A stretch of DNA of 64,000 bases from an uncultured Fidelibacterota bacterium. GTDB lineage: Bacteria > Fidelibacterota > Marinisomatia > Marinisomatales > Marinisomataceae. Location of the stretch: assembly GCA_902624275.1 (NCBI GenBank), contig CACNWW010000001.1, forward strand, positions 126,001-190,000, written 5' to 3'. Positions within the stretch are counted from its first letter, which is position 1. Each line of letters opens with the position of its first letter. The notes under the pieces were generated by a model. It was not told the origin of the DNA and searched no databases. It saw only the letters and a program-made list of their open reading frames with translations. The position numbers were made by a program, and so were the translations under genes. Below are positions 25,900-34,026 of the stretch, piece by piece.

Positions 25900-26205
25900 A
25901 TGAATTTTAAAGAAGATTTTAAAAAAGTTATTGAAGAAAATAAGATTGTACTTTTCATGAAAGGAACTAAAGAAGCTCCTGTTTGTGGTTTTTCGAAAAC
26001 TGTTGTCAGTATTCTTGACCATTACGGAGTAGATTTTTATGATGTAAATATTCTTGGACATGAAGATATGAGACCAGCACTTTCAGAGTTATCTGGCTGG
26101 CCAACCTTTCCTCAATTATTTGTAGGTGGAAAATTACTTGGCGGATGTGATATAACTGTTGAAATGCATGAAAATGGTCAACTTTTAGATGCTCTAGACG
26201 TTTAA
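25900..26205 (+). CDS. grxD: Monothiol glutaredoxin, Grx4 type
   Basis: A 101-residue CGFS-type glutaredoxin: KIVLFMKGTKEAPVCGFS near residues 17-34, then GWPTFPQLFVGGKLLGGCD, the glutathione-binding TVP-like turn. Family members carry [2Fe-2S] clusters and help deliver them rather than reduce disulfides, so it is a partner for the SUF operon in this window. Monocistronic by context: divergent from xth and followed by tRNA-Glu 52 bp later. Confidence 0.95.
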   Translation: MNFKEDFKKVIEENKIVLFMKGTKEAPVCGFSKTVVSILDHYGVDFYDVNILGHEDMRPALSELSGWPTFPQLFVGGKLLGGCDITVEMHENGQLLDALDV

Positions 26206-26257
26206 ATAAAGTCTATTGTAATAATAATATCTTAGTTCTATATTTTTCTACGTTTTT

Positions 26258-26329
26258 GGCCCGTTCGTCTAGTGGTTAGGACTCATGGTTTTCATCCATG
26301 CAACAGGGGTTCGATCCCCCTACGGGCTG
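26258..26329 (+). tRNA. tRNA-Glu(TTC)
   Basis: Plus-strand cloverleaf: acceptor GGCCCGT/ACGGGCT (one G-T pair), D-arm with TCTAGTGGTTAGGA, anticodon arm CATGG-TTTTCAT-CCATG with anticodon TTC, T-arm AGGGG-TTCGATC-CCCCT, discriminator G. CCA is not encoded. A terminator hairpin follows about 45 bp downstream. Confidence 0.97.
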
Positions 26330-26373
26330 CTCCCTTTCTACAAAATAGTAATCTAAAATGTTAGTTTTTGTAA

Positions 26374-26399
26374 AAAATAAACCGACCAGTCGGTTTTTT
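26374..26399 (+). terminator. Rho-independent terminator of tRNA-Glu
   Basis: Inverted repeat ACCGA-CCAG-TCGGT followed by six T; the preceding A-run allows weak function on the other strand. It closes the tRNA-Glu transcript. Confidence 0.82.
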
Positions 26400-26450
26400 C
26401 TTGTTTTTTTTAAATTTTTATATTTATATTGTAATGTCAATATGAGTTAG

Positions 26451-26560
26451 TTAGGGCGGGGGAAATCCTTGATTGGTTCATACACTATGTATTTATATCT
26501 CAATTTTAAACAATACAAAATACCTAACAACTCCCGCCTTATCGTCTGTATCCCTAATTT
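26451..26560 (+). other. G+C-rich inverted repeat, possible structured leader RNA
   Basis: GGCGGGGG at 26455-26462 can pair with CTCCCGCC at 26531-26538 (eight pairs, one G-U), and the overlapping TTAGGG at 26451-26456 can alternatively pair with CCCTAA at 26552-26557, which is followed by a T-run. Such G-runs are rare in this AT-rich sequence. It lies about 80 bp upstream of the 48-residue membrane protein. I do not match it to a known riboswitch. Confidence 0.4.
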
Positions 26561-26636
26561 TTTATTAAATGATTATACTTTGTGTAGGTACATACATGTT
26601 ATAGAATGTTTGCCTGACAAATTGGGGATCTATAAA

Positions 26637-26783
26637 ATGAAAAAATCATCACTGGTGGCTACGATTGGAATTAGCATTGGAGTAGGCACAGCAACCGCCG
26701 TTGCTTTAAATGACTACGCAGCAGGTTTTGGTATTGGAATTGCTACTGTGATTGTAATGAGATTTGCTGTAAATAAGATTTGA
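26637..26783 (+). CDS. Small membrane protein, 48 residues
   Basis: Starts MKKSSLVATIGISIGVG at ATG 26637 and is mostly hydrophobic, with two Gly/Ala/Val-rich helices (about residues 5-22 and 28-45) divided by NDYAAG. A GGGG stretch about 10 bp upstream may serve as ribosome binding site. The frame stays open upstream to 26469, but that part is polar and Cys-rich without gene-like character, so the short form is preferred. No family recognised. Confidence 0.55.
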   Translation: MKKSSLVATIGISIGVGTATAVALNDYAAGFGIGIATVIVMRFAVNKI

Positions 26784-26786
26784 TAT

Positions 26787-27188
26787 TTATAAATCTAATG
26801 CTAACAGCTTTTTGGCAGCATTGCCAACCTCAAAACCTTTATTGAAATCATTATCTCTACTTCTCTCAAAAGCTAATTCAGAGTTTTGACATGTAAGAAC
26901 ACCAAATAATACAGGAATATTTGATTCAATAGAAACATCCATAATACCATTTGACACTGCTTTACAAATATAATCATAATGATCAGTTTCTCCTCTAATT
27001 ACACATCCAAGTGTAATCACAGCTTTGTATTTACTGGAGTCAACACATTGTTTTGCAGTTGAAGGTAATTCAAACGCTCCAGGCACTTTAATAATATCAA
27101 TGTCATGACCTCTTAAAGACTTTTTACATCCATCAAGTAAGCCATTAACAATTTCTTTGTTAAATTCGCTTGTAATTACTGCAATCAT
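26787..27188 (-). CDS. ribH: 6,7-dimethyl-8-ribityllumazine synthase
   Basis: Condenses the ribityl-aminopyrimidine with dihydroxybutanone phosphate in riboflavin synthesis. The 133-residue form is slightly short because it starts directly at the first beta strand (MIAVITSEFNKEI). Motifs VPGAFELPSTAKQ, TLGCVIRGETDHYDYIC (catalytic His) and PVLFGVLTCQN are intact. It is the last gene of the rib operon, overlapping ribBA by one base. Confidence 0.96.
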   Translation of the reverse strand: MIAVITSEFNKEIVNGLLDGCKKSLRGHDIDIIKVPGAFELPSTAKQCVDSSKYKAVITLGCVIRGETDHYDYICKAVSNGIMDVSIESNIPVLFGVLTCQNSELAFERSRDNDFNKGFEVGNAAKKLLALDL

Positions 27189-28387
27189 TAATCTAACATA
27201 TGGTTTAGTTTATCTTTCTTAACTGACAAATATTCTTCATTATGTTCAGATGGTTTAATTTTAACTGATACTCTATCAGCGATTTTTAAATCATGTCCTT
27301 CTAAACCAATTAATTTTTTTGGATTATTTGTCATAACAATTAATTCTTTTGCACCAAGATCTTTTAGAATTTGAGCGCCAACTCCATAATCTCTTAAATC
27401 GGCCTTGAAACCTAATGCATTATTAGCTTCAACAGTATCTAAATTTTTCTCTTGTTGAAGTTTATAAGCCTTTATTTTATTTCTAATACCAATTCCTCTT
27501 CCCTCTTGTCTTAAATAAACAATAATGCCTGAACCATTATCAACAATTTTTTTCATCGCAAAGTCTAATTGACTACCACAATCACATCTTAATGAATGAA
27601 AAATATCCCCAGTGAGACATTCGGAATGAACTCTTATCAGAATTGGTTTGTCGACATTAATTTCTCCATATGTAAGACCAAAATGAACTTTATTATTATA
27701 AATATCGTCGTACATATGTAAATCAAATTCACCAAATTTTGTTGGAAGCTTAATTTGTTCTACTTTTTTAATAATACTTTCTTCTTTTCTTCTAAATCTA
27801 ATAAGATCTTCTATAGAGATTATCTTTAAGCTATGTTTTTTAGCAAATTTCATTAATTCAGGACCTCTAAGCATTTCACCATCATCTCCAATAATTTCAC
27901 AAATTACTCCGCTTCTAGAAAACCCTGCAAGCTGAGCAAGGTCCATACTTGCTTCGGTATGTCCAGCTCTTCTTAATACTCCTCCATTTCTACCAACGAT
28001 AGGGAAAATATGGCCCGGTCTGGCTAAATCATTTGGAGTAGTTTTATCGCTAACTATTGTCTTAATAGTTTTACATCTATCTGAAGCAGATATTCCAGTG
28101 GTTGTACCTTTCACAGCATCAACGCTTACGGTGAAAGCAGTTTCATGTAAACTGGTATTTCTTTGCTGCATTGGTTCTAAATCTAATTTTTGTGATCTAG
28201 ATTTTGATACTGAAATACAGATAAGACCTCTGCCTTCTTTAGCCATAAAATTAACATTTGAAGGTGTGACAGCATCAGATGCCATAACTAAATCACCTTC
28301 ATTTTCTCTTTCTTCATTGTCCAGAACAACAACCATTCCACCAGCCTTAATTTCTTTAATTGCAGAAGAAATACTATCAAATTTCAT
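27188..28387 (-). CDS. ribBA: Bifunctional 3,4-DHBP synthase / GTP cyclohydrolase II
   Basis: Makes both riboflavin precursors. The N-terminal RibB domain (residues about 1-200) has VVVLDNEERENEGDLVMA and the GHTEASMDLAQLAG motif; the C-terminal RibA domain has the zinc motif CLTGDIFHSLRCDCGSQ and YLRQEGRGIG with the later NNPKKLIGLEG. At 399 residues it is full-length. It overlaps ribE by four bases and ribH by one base. Confidence 0.97.
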   Translation of the reverse strand: MKFDSISSAIKEIKAGGMVVVLDNEERENEGDLVMASDAVTPSNVNFMAKEGRGLICISVSKSRSQKLDLEPMQQRNTSLHETAFTVSVDAVKGTTTGISASDRCKTIKTIVSDKTTPNDLARPGHIFPIVGRNGGVLRRAGHTEASMDLAQLAGFSRSGVICEIIGDDGEMLRGPELMKFAKKHSLKIISIEDLIRFRRKEESIIKKVEQIKLPTKFGEFDLHMYDDIYNNKVHFGLTYGEINVDKPILIRVHSECLTGDIFHSLRCDCGSQLDFAMKKIVDNGSGIIVYLRQEGRGIGIRNKIKAYKLQQEKNLDTVEANNALGFKADLRDYGVGAQILKDLGAKELIVMTNNPKKLIGLEGHDLKIADRVSVKIKPSEHNEEYLSVKKDKLNHMLD

Positions 28388-28974
28388 TTTTTTTGACCTA
28401 TAAAATTTTCAATGTACTTTCCTAAGATATCTACTTCTACATTTACATTATCTCCGATGGATAAATTACCAAAAGTAGTTAATTCAATAGTATGAGGAAT
28501 AAGAGCAACATCAAATGAATTTTTATGCTTACTAGCTACTGTTAAGCTCACGCCATTTAATGCAATAGAACCTTTTTCAACAATATATTTTTCTATGTCA
28601 CTGTTCATACTAAAAGTCCATGTAGATGATTTGTCAAAATGTTCAATGCCCTCAATAGTTGTTATACCATCAACGTGACCTTGAACAAAATGTCCGCCCA
28701 TTCTTGTTGATGGTAATAATGCTCTTTCTAAATTTAATTCTTCTTTCTCTTTCCAAGTTTTAGCAGTAGTTCTGGTTAAAGTTTCATTGACTAACTGTAC
28801 TTCAAAAAAATTTTTATCTTTAGATATTACTGTGAGGCAGACTCCATCACATGAAACGCTATCATTTATGTCTACATTAAATGAATTGTCATGATTTAAA
28901 CGTAAAATCATTCCATCCTCATTTTTTTCCAATGAATCTATGCGTCCTTTTGCTTCTACTAATCCTGTAAACAT
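28384..28974 (-). CDS. ribE: Riboflavin synthase alpha chain
   Basis: Dismutates two lumazines to riboflavin. The 196-residue protein has two homologous barrels: MFTGLVEAKGRI with SVSCDGVCLTV in the first, and GGHFVQGHVDG followed by GSIALNGVSLTVAS in the second. It begins one base overlapping the ribD stop and ends overlapping ribBA by four bases, so the whole operon is translationally coupled. Confidence 0.97.
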   Translation of the reverse strand: MFTGLVEAKGRIDSLEKNEDGMILRLNHDNSFNVDINDSVSCDGVCLTVISKDKNFFEVQLVNETLTRTTAKTWKEKEELNLERALLPSTRMGGHFVQGHVDGITTIEGIEHFDKSSTWTFSMNSDIEKYIVEKGSIALNGVSLTVASKHKNSFDVALIPHTIELTTFGNLSIGDNVNVEVDILGKYIENFIGQKK

Positions 28975-29975
28975 TATTTTCTATAAACTTTTTTAATATC
29001 ATTCTTGAAAGATATCTCAGATATCAATTTTAAAGATGAACGAATTTCACTGAAATCATCACCGCTGTAAAATGGTATCCCACTTTCAAATTTTTTTGGA
29101 GATATATACTCGTGAATCTCGTCAAAATATCCACTTTTGATAAATGACGTGATGGTTTTTTCTCCCCCTTCAACAAGTAATGATTGTACATTTTCATGAA
29201 ATAAATTGTCAAGGATAATTTTGATATTATTTTCTGGCGATTTCTTGTCCAATTTTTTACCAAAAATTAAAGGTTGATTTTTCGAAACCTTAAACGAGTT
29301 TAATTTTAAATCTGAGGAAAGTATTACAATTTGAGGATCTCTACCTAACCCATGTGAATCAAGAGAAGGATTATCAATTTCAATAGTATTTCTTCCAACT
29401 AAGATTGCATCACATCCTGATCGAGTCAAATGAACATCTCTTCTTGCATCATCTTCTGTAATCCATTTAGAACTTCCATCAGGTCGTGCTATAAATCCAT
29501 CTTGAGTTCTTGCAAATTTTATTATCACATATGGTCTTTTCTTTTTAAAAAAAGTATAAAAACGCTGGTTAATTTCTTTTGATTCTTTTGCACAATCTCC
29601 TACTTCAACTTCGATTCCAGCATTCTTTAATAGTTCTATTCCTCCCATTGCCTTTTTATTTGGATCATGTGAAGCTATTATTACTTTTTTAAACATTTTT
29701 GATTCAATAATTGCATTTACGCAGGGTGGATTTTTACCAAAATGTGCACATGGTTCTAATGTTACATATAAATCTGCATTACTAACTGGAAAATCAAGAG
29801 ATTCAATAGCATTTACCTCTGCATGATTTGTACCAAACTCTTTGTGATAACCTCTGGCAATAATCATATTATCTTTCACAATCACGCAGCCTACTAATGG
29901 ATTAGGATATACTTTGTTAGGATCAGCTTTTAAAGCTTCCTTAATAGCTTCTTGCATGAAAAAAGTACTACTCAT
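28974..29975 (-). CDS. ribD: Bifunctional diaminohydroxyphosphoribosylaminopyrimidine deaminase / reductase
   Basis: Second and third steps of riboflavin synthesis. The N-terminal deaminase (about residues 1-145) has the zinc motif NHAEVNAI and VTLEPCAHFGKNPPC; the C-terminal reductase has KFARTQDGFIA, GSKWITEDDARRDVH and VEGGEKTITSF. Length 333 is somewhat below the usual 360. It is the first rib gene, 12 bp after the Rieske oxygenase gene; no FMN riboswitch is present in this gap. Confidence 0.97.
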   Translation of the reverse strand: MSSTFFMQEAIKEALKADPNKVYPNPLVGCVIVKDNMIIARGYHKEFGTNHAEVNAIESLDFPVSNADLYVTLEPCAHFGKNPPCVNAIIESKMFKKVIIASHDPNKKAMGGIELLKNAGIEVEVGDCAKESKEINQRFYTFFKKKRPYVIIKFARTQDGFIARPDGSSKWITEDDARRDVHLTRSGCDAILVGRNTIEIDNPSLDSHGLGRDPQIVILSSDLKLNSFKVSKNQPLIFGKKLDKKSPENNIKIILDNLFHENVQSLLVEGGEKTITSFIKSGYFDEIHEYISPKKFESGIPFYSGDDFSEIRSSLKLISEISFKNDIKKVYRK

Positions 29976-29987
29976 TAGTGATATTAT

Positions 29988-31073
29988 TTATTTTAGAAAT
30001 TTGGCGATTAATCTTTGAAAGTGATGAACACCTTGCTCTCTAGTTGGAGAAAATCTACCGGATTGATAAAAAGCAGATTGGATTCCTTTACTTTCATTTT
30101 CCACAATGAATTCATCTTCTCTCTCAACTTTATCAATATCATTTCCGGCACCTTTATGAAGCTTACTCTCATCATAAATATATGTAAGGAAAGAAACTTT
30201 AGTACGATTAATACTTACAGGCTTTACAATATTTACAGATAAACCCCAAGGATAAAAATTGAACATCATATTAGGAAATACCCAATAGTAATATGCTGCT
30301 ACTTTTTTACCGTAGTCAATATGATCTTTAGGTAAATCAAATACTTCATTTGAGTCATCGGAGTACCCAATTTGTAAATTTGAATATTTATATAATTCGG
30401 TTTTGTAACTCCCATAATCTAAAACTTTATTTAATCCTTCATGAACAAATGGAATATGAAAACCTTCCAAATAATTGTCACAATATAATGCCCAATGTGC
30501 CTGAACAAGGTAATCTTTTGACATACTAGTGTCGAATAAATATTGATCTAAAGGCAAAAAACCGATTCTTTCTCTTATAGGATTAATAACTTCATCAAAA
30601 TCAAAAGATGGATTCAATCCAGCAAATAGAAAAGGTCCCCACTCATAGAGGGGGAATTTATATAGATTATCACAATCTCTAGGAAAATCTTCTGTTGATG
30701 AAAATTCAGGCATTGATTTGAAATTTCCTTTTAAATCGAAAGTTCTACCATGATAAGCACACCTGATTCTTTTAGCCTTATCTGCCCCTAAGGCAAGAAT
30801 ATGTCCTCTGTGAGTACAAACATTTGACATACAGTTAACCTCGCCATCACTATCTCTAGTTAGAAGTATTGGCTCTGACAAAAAACCATCTAATAAAGTT
30901 AACGGCTGAATAGAGTTTGTGAATTTTAAACCAGAATTATCACCAAGCCATTGCCATGACTTTAGAAAAATTTTTTCTTTGACCTCGTCAAAGATATCTT
31001 GATTTTTATAAAATATTGATGGTAGAGTTTCGGCCTTTGCAATATCAGGATTTATATTAAAAGAATGGGACAT
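29988..31073 (-). CDS. Rieske non-heme iron oxygenase, alpha subunit
   Basis: A 361-residue ring-hydroxylating/Rieske monooxygenase-type protein. The N-terminal Rieske domain has CTHRGHILALG and CAYHGRTFDLKG (CxH-x17-CxxH), and the catalytic domain has YCDNYLEGFHIPFVHEGL, which includes the mononuclear-iron His pair. The substrate is unknown: relatives act on aromatics, quaternary amines (choline, carnitine) or sterols. The reductase partner is not adjacent. It is directly upstream of ribD and downstream of the barrel protein gene; both gaps are under 20 bp. Confidence 0.9.
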   Translation of the reverse strand: MSHSFNINPDIAKAETLPSIFYKNQDIFDEVKEKIFLKSWQWLGDNSGLKFTNSIQPLTLLDGFLSEPILLTRDSDGEVNCMSNVCTHRGHILALGADKAKRIRCAYHGRTFDLKGNFKSMPEFSSTEDFPRDCDNLYKFPLYEWGPFLFAGLNPSFDFDEVINPIRERIGFLPLDQYLFDTSMSKDYLVQAHWALYCDNYLEGFHIPFVHEGLNKVLDYGSYKTELYKYSNLQIGYSDDSNEVFDLPKDHIDYGKKVAAYYYWVFPNMMFNFYPWGLSVNIVKPVSINRTKVSFLTYIYDESKLHKGAGNDIDKVEREDEFIVENESKGIQSAFYQSGRFSPTREQGVHHFQRLIAKFLK

Positions 31074-31090
31074 ATTAAAGTAAGCCGTTG

Positions 31091-31891
31091 TTAAAAAAGA
31101 AAACCAAATCTTAAGCCTAAATGGGTTGTTCCATACATATTGGCTATGCTTGGCTCAATAAAAGGTTGGCCAGCAGACGTATTGTTTAAAATAAATGGGA
31201 GTGCAATCTCAAAATAAGTACTTTGTACTTTAAATGAATCTGTCTCAATAGGACCTTCATTTACTTCTTCAATAGAATTAGTAGAATTGTAAATATTTTT
31301 TTCACTACTTATACTTAATTTCAATCGTGGAATCATATAAAAACTCGCATTTGTTTCAATTTCTTTATAAGCACCAAATTCAAAAGCATAGAATTTCCCG
31401 TAGAAATCTTGATTTAATAAATTTAGAGCATCGCTTGTATAATTTTTAGTCCCATATCTAGCCCCAATAGATAAATTCAATGGAAGATTTGACTTAAGAA
31501 ATGATTGACTATCATTGAGATAATATGATAAACCAAATGAAAAAGTTTTATCACCTAAATTAGGATTTTCAGATCTAAAATTTTCAACAAAATTAAAGCT
31601 ATCTTCTCCTGAAATAGGATCCCCATTTTCATCTGTAAATGTATAAATCTCTTTTTTATTATTTAAAGAATATCCATAACCTATATCAATACCAAAAATA
31701 CCATTATATACATAACCTAAACCAATACCATTACCATAGCTATCGCGTGCAAACTTACCCTCTCCAAAAAAATCAACATTTTGATCATGTTTAAATGAGA
31801 CAGTAAATCCAGAAAATCCTTCTGGCACAATATGAGTTTGTGCACTCAAGAAAGATAATGATATCATTATAGTTATAAGTGTCTTTTTCAT
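31091..31891 (-). CDS. Outer-membrane beta-barrel protein
   Basis: A 266-residue exported protein with signal peptide KTLITIMISLSFLSAQ and alternating hydrophobic/polar strands, many Gly/Tyr/Phe residues and a final GLRFGFLF ending in Phe, the usual C-terminal signal of Gram-negative barrels. About ten beta-strands can be read. No family is recognised. It shows that the cell has an outer membrane. It is 17 bp upstream of the Rieske gene and probably co-transcribed. Confidence 0.74.
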   Translation of the reverse strand: MKKTLITIMISLSFLSAQTHIVPEGFSGFTVSFKHDQNVDFFGEGKFARDSYGNGIGLGYVYNGIFGIDIGYGYSLNNKKEIYTFTDENGDPISGEDSFNFVENFRSENPNLGDKTFSFGLSYYLNDSQSFLKSNLPLNLSIGARYGTKNYTSDALNLLNQDFYGKFYAFEFGAYKEIETNASFYMIPRLKLSISSEKNIYNSTNSIEEVNEGPIETDSFKVQSTYFEIALPFILNNTSAGQPFIEPSIANMYGTTHLGLRFGFLF

Positions 31892-31927
31892 TTAAAAAAT
31901 TTAGTGAATGTATAAGTGTTAAAGAAT

Positions 31928-32758
31928 TTATTTTTTATTTTTTTCAATTAAATCAACAAGTTTATCAAAAATAATTTCTGTATTTCTTGGTGCACCAATA
32001 ATTATATCTCTTATTTTACCATCTTTATCAACAATAAAGTGTCCAGGAGATACTGGAGTAAAATCGTACATTAAAGATCTAGATATTGAACCATGTTCAT
32101 ATTTGAATTCTGTTTTATTCAAAAATGATTTTATATCAGGAATTGTATCAAAGCTTAATGCTAAAAATTGAATATCTTCATTTTGATATTTGTCTACCAA
32201 TTGATTTAAGTAAGGCATTTCTACTATGCATGGTCCACAGTTAATGTACCAGAAATTAATAACCAATAATTTACCCCGATAATCAGAAAAAGATTTTACG
32301 CTACCATCTATCATTTGAAGAAAATCACCTTCTGGAAGTGGTTGATTTTTCCATTGATCATTAATTCTTTTATTAAGAACTGCTCCTTGTCCTCCAGATC
32401 TTCTTAATTTATTTTCTTCAATGAGATTTTCTATAGATTCATCAGGAACAAATCCTCTTAAATCTCCATAATTTTGAAATAATATATATTCAGTATTATT
32501 GTTTTCCTGATCATATCTTCTAAGTGCTTGAATATTGTCCATATACTGAACAAGACTATCTTTTTGAGCATCTGAAAGAATGTTCCCTTGGGCATCTTTA
32601 AAAACAATACCATTTGTTATTTGTTGTGACTGAGCAGCATTTTCTTTTTTGACCTCTTTTTTTGGCATTTCTTGAGGTTGTTGTTTTGCATCTTCTTTTG
32701 GCGCATTATTTTGACATGAAATAAAAAAAATGAATAATATAATTTGTAAAATTTTCAT
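31928..32758 (-). CDS. TlpA-like thioredoxin lipoprotein
   Basis: A 276-residue lipoprotein (signal then FFISC, Cys15) with a Gln/Lys/Glu-rich linker (residues 16-50) and a C-terminal thioredoxin fold. The redox motif is WYINCGPC (Cys174/Cys177) in LLVINFWYINCGPCIVEMP, the form seen in TlpA/ResA-like reductases of cytochrome-c or cell-envelope thiols. The C-terminal FIVDKDGKIRD is typical for alkyl-hydroperoxide/TlpA folds. It likely keeps periplasmic thiols reduced. Preceded by, and overlapping, a one-helix small protein gene. Confidence 0.9.
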   Translation of the reverse strand: MKILQIILFIFFISCQNNAPKEDAKQQPQEMPKKEVKKENAAQSQQITNGIVFKDAQGNILSDAQKDSLVQYMDNIQALRRYDQENNNTEYILFQNYGDLRGFVPDESIENLIEENKLRRSGGQGAVLNKRINDQWKNQPLPEGDFLQMIDGSVKSFSDYRGKLLVINFWYINCGPCIVEMPYLNQLVDKYQNEDIQFLALSFDTIPDIKSFLNKTEFKYEHGSISRSLMYDFTPVSPGHFIVDKDGKIRDIIIGAPRNTEIIFDKLVDLIEKNKK

Positions 32759-32910
32759 CTCTGTCTATTCAAATATAGTTTTAATATAAATAAGGCTGAA
32801 ACAACAATACATAAAACACAAAACCAAAGAAATATTGCTTCAAAGTTCTCTCTTATCCATAGAGCTATTCCAGATAATTCTGATAATTCTTCTATTTTAA
32901 TTAAATTCAT
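32755..32910 (-). CDS. One-helix small membrane protein, 51 residues
   Basis: Starts MNLIKIEELSELSG at ATG 32908-32910 and has one hydrophobic helix (about residues 23-44) followed by a basic tail LYLNRQR, i.e. an N-out/C-in type topology. It overlaps the start of the TlpA-like lipoprotein gene by four bases (ATGA), which suggests translational coupling and a shared envelope-redox job. Unrecognised family. Longer upstream starts run into the divergent glutathione peroxidase promoter and are less likely. Confidence 0.55.
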   Translation of the reverse strand: MNLIKIEELSELSGIALWIRENFEAIFLWFCVLCIVVSALFILKLYLNRQR

Positions 32911-32941
32911 TGTACTTTCGCAGGCAAATTTAAGAAAAAAT

Positions 32942-33535
32942 ATGATAAAAACATTATTTACAAGTAACATGCTATTAATCTCTATTTTAACAATAGGAAT
33001 CATTTTTCTATTGATTGGGCTTACTGCAAAAAAATCAAATGAACCTGTAGAAAAAACTAAAGCCATAGCTAGCTTTTATGATTTGAATGCAACATCTATT
33101 GATGGTGAGAAAATTAATTTCAATCAATACAGAGGCAAAAAAGTTTTGATTGTCAATACAGCATCAAGCTGTGGATACACATATCAGTATGAAGGTCTTC
33201 AAAAACTTCACGATTTATATGGAGAGAGTGTAGTCGTTCTTGGTTTTCCAGCTAATGATTTTCTTTATCAAGAACGAGGTTCTGATTCTGAAATAGCTGA
33301 TTTTTGTGAAAAAAATTACGGTGTGACTTTCCAAATGTTTTCTAAAATTACTACAAAAGGTAGAAATCAAAGTCCGGTATATACTTGGCTAACTAATAAA
33401 GATTTTAATGGTTGGAATGAGAAAAAACCAACTTGGAATTTTTGTAAATATCTTGTTAATGAAGAAGGTGATTTAGTAGCTTTCTTTGATAAAACTGTTA
33501 AGCCACTTTCGACTGAAATTACTAGCCAGTTATGA
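32942..33535 (+). CDS. Membrane-anchored glutathione-peroxidase-family protein
   Basis: Thiol peroxidase of 197 residues with an N-terminal transmembrane anchor (residues about 10-28) that puts the enzyme in the periplasm. The active Cys77 lies in VNTASSCGYTYQYEGL; the Trp/Asn of the catalytic tetrad are in KKPTWNFCKYLV. The usual FPCNQF motif reads FPANDF, so the conserved Gln is Asp106. Such enzymes normally use thioredoxin-like donors, plausibly the TlpA-like protein encoded divergently next door. Its stop overlaps the DUF4920 gene by four bases. Confidence 0.88.
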   Translation: MIKTLFTSNMLLISILTIGIIFLLIGLTAKKSNEPVEKTKAIASFYDLNATSIDGEKINFNQYRGKKVLIVNTASSCGYTYQYEGLQKLHDLYGESVVVLGFPANDFLYQERGSDSEIADFCEKNYGVTFQMFSKITTKGRNQSPVYTWLTNKDFNGWNEKKPTWNFCKYLVNEEGDLVAFFDKTVKPLSTEITSQL

Positions 33536-34026
33536 TATTACGAAAGACACTTATAATTCTATCTTTCATATTTTTTTCATGCACTTCTGATATAAATGAT
33601 CAATCTATTGATCTTTATGGAAATGACTTTTCTTACAATTCAATAGAGACTATATCTTCTCTAAATGATAACGTGGATGAATTCTTAAACAAAGAAATTG
33701 TTACGGAAGGTCAAATTGTTGATGTATGTCCTATGAAGGGGTGTTGGATTGAAATAAAAGATTTTGATAGTCAGCAAATAATTCGAGTCAAAGTCCAAGA
33801 TGATGTTATTATTTTTCCTCAAGACTCTAAAGAAAAGAAAGTAATTGTGAATGGAATTTTCTCAAAGATTGAGTTTACCGAAGATCAAGCAATAAATTGG
33901 AAAATACACTTAGCAGAAGAAAAAGGAATAAAACTAAACAAAAGTGATATTTCTTTAGAGCCATCTGATTTGGTCGAATATAGAATTAAAGGTTTAGGTG
34001 CTAAAATTATTACTGAGCTTAATTAA
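33532..34026 (+). CDS. DUF4920-like lipoprotein
   Basis: A 164-residue lipoprotein (signal IILSFIFFSC, Cys17). The core EGQIVDVCPMKGCWIEI followed by VKVQDDVIIFPQD is the DUF4920 signature, an OB-fold-like exported domain common in FCB and related bacteria. The two conserved Cys (VCPMKGC) could bind metal. It starts overlapping gpx and ends with a shared TTAA convergent stop with zupT. Cotranscription with gpx suggests an envelope metal or redox link. Confidence 0.82.
   Translation: MILRKTLIILSFIFFSCTSDINDQSIDLYGNDFSYNSIETISSLNDNVDEFLNKEIVTEGQIVDVCPMKGCWIEIKDFDSQQIIRVKVQDDVIIFPQDSKEKKVIVNGIFSKIEFTEDQAINWKIHLAEEKGIKLNKSDISLEPSDLVEYRIKGLGAKIITELN

Noticed and set aside
26469-26636. Upstream extension of the 48-residue protein (57 extra residues)
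   Set aside because: The extension is polar, Cys-rich and coincides with the G-rich inverted repeat; the short form alone has gene-like hydrophobic pattern and a nearby ribosome binding site.
29975-29988. FMN riboswitch ahead of the riboflavin operon
   Set aside because: Only 12 bp separate ribD from the upstream Rieske gene and no conserved RFN element is seen.
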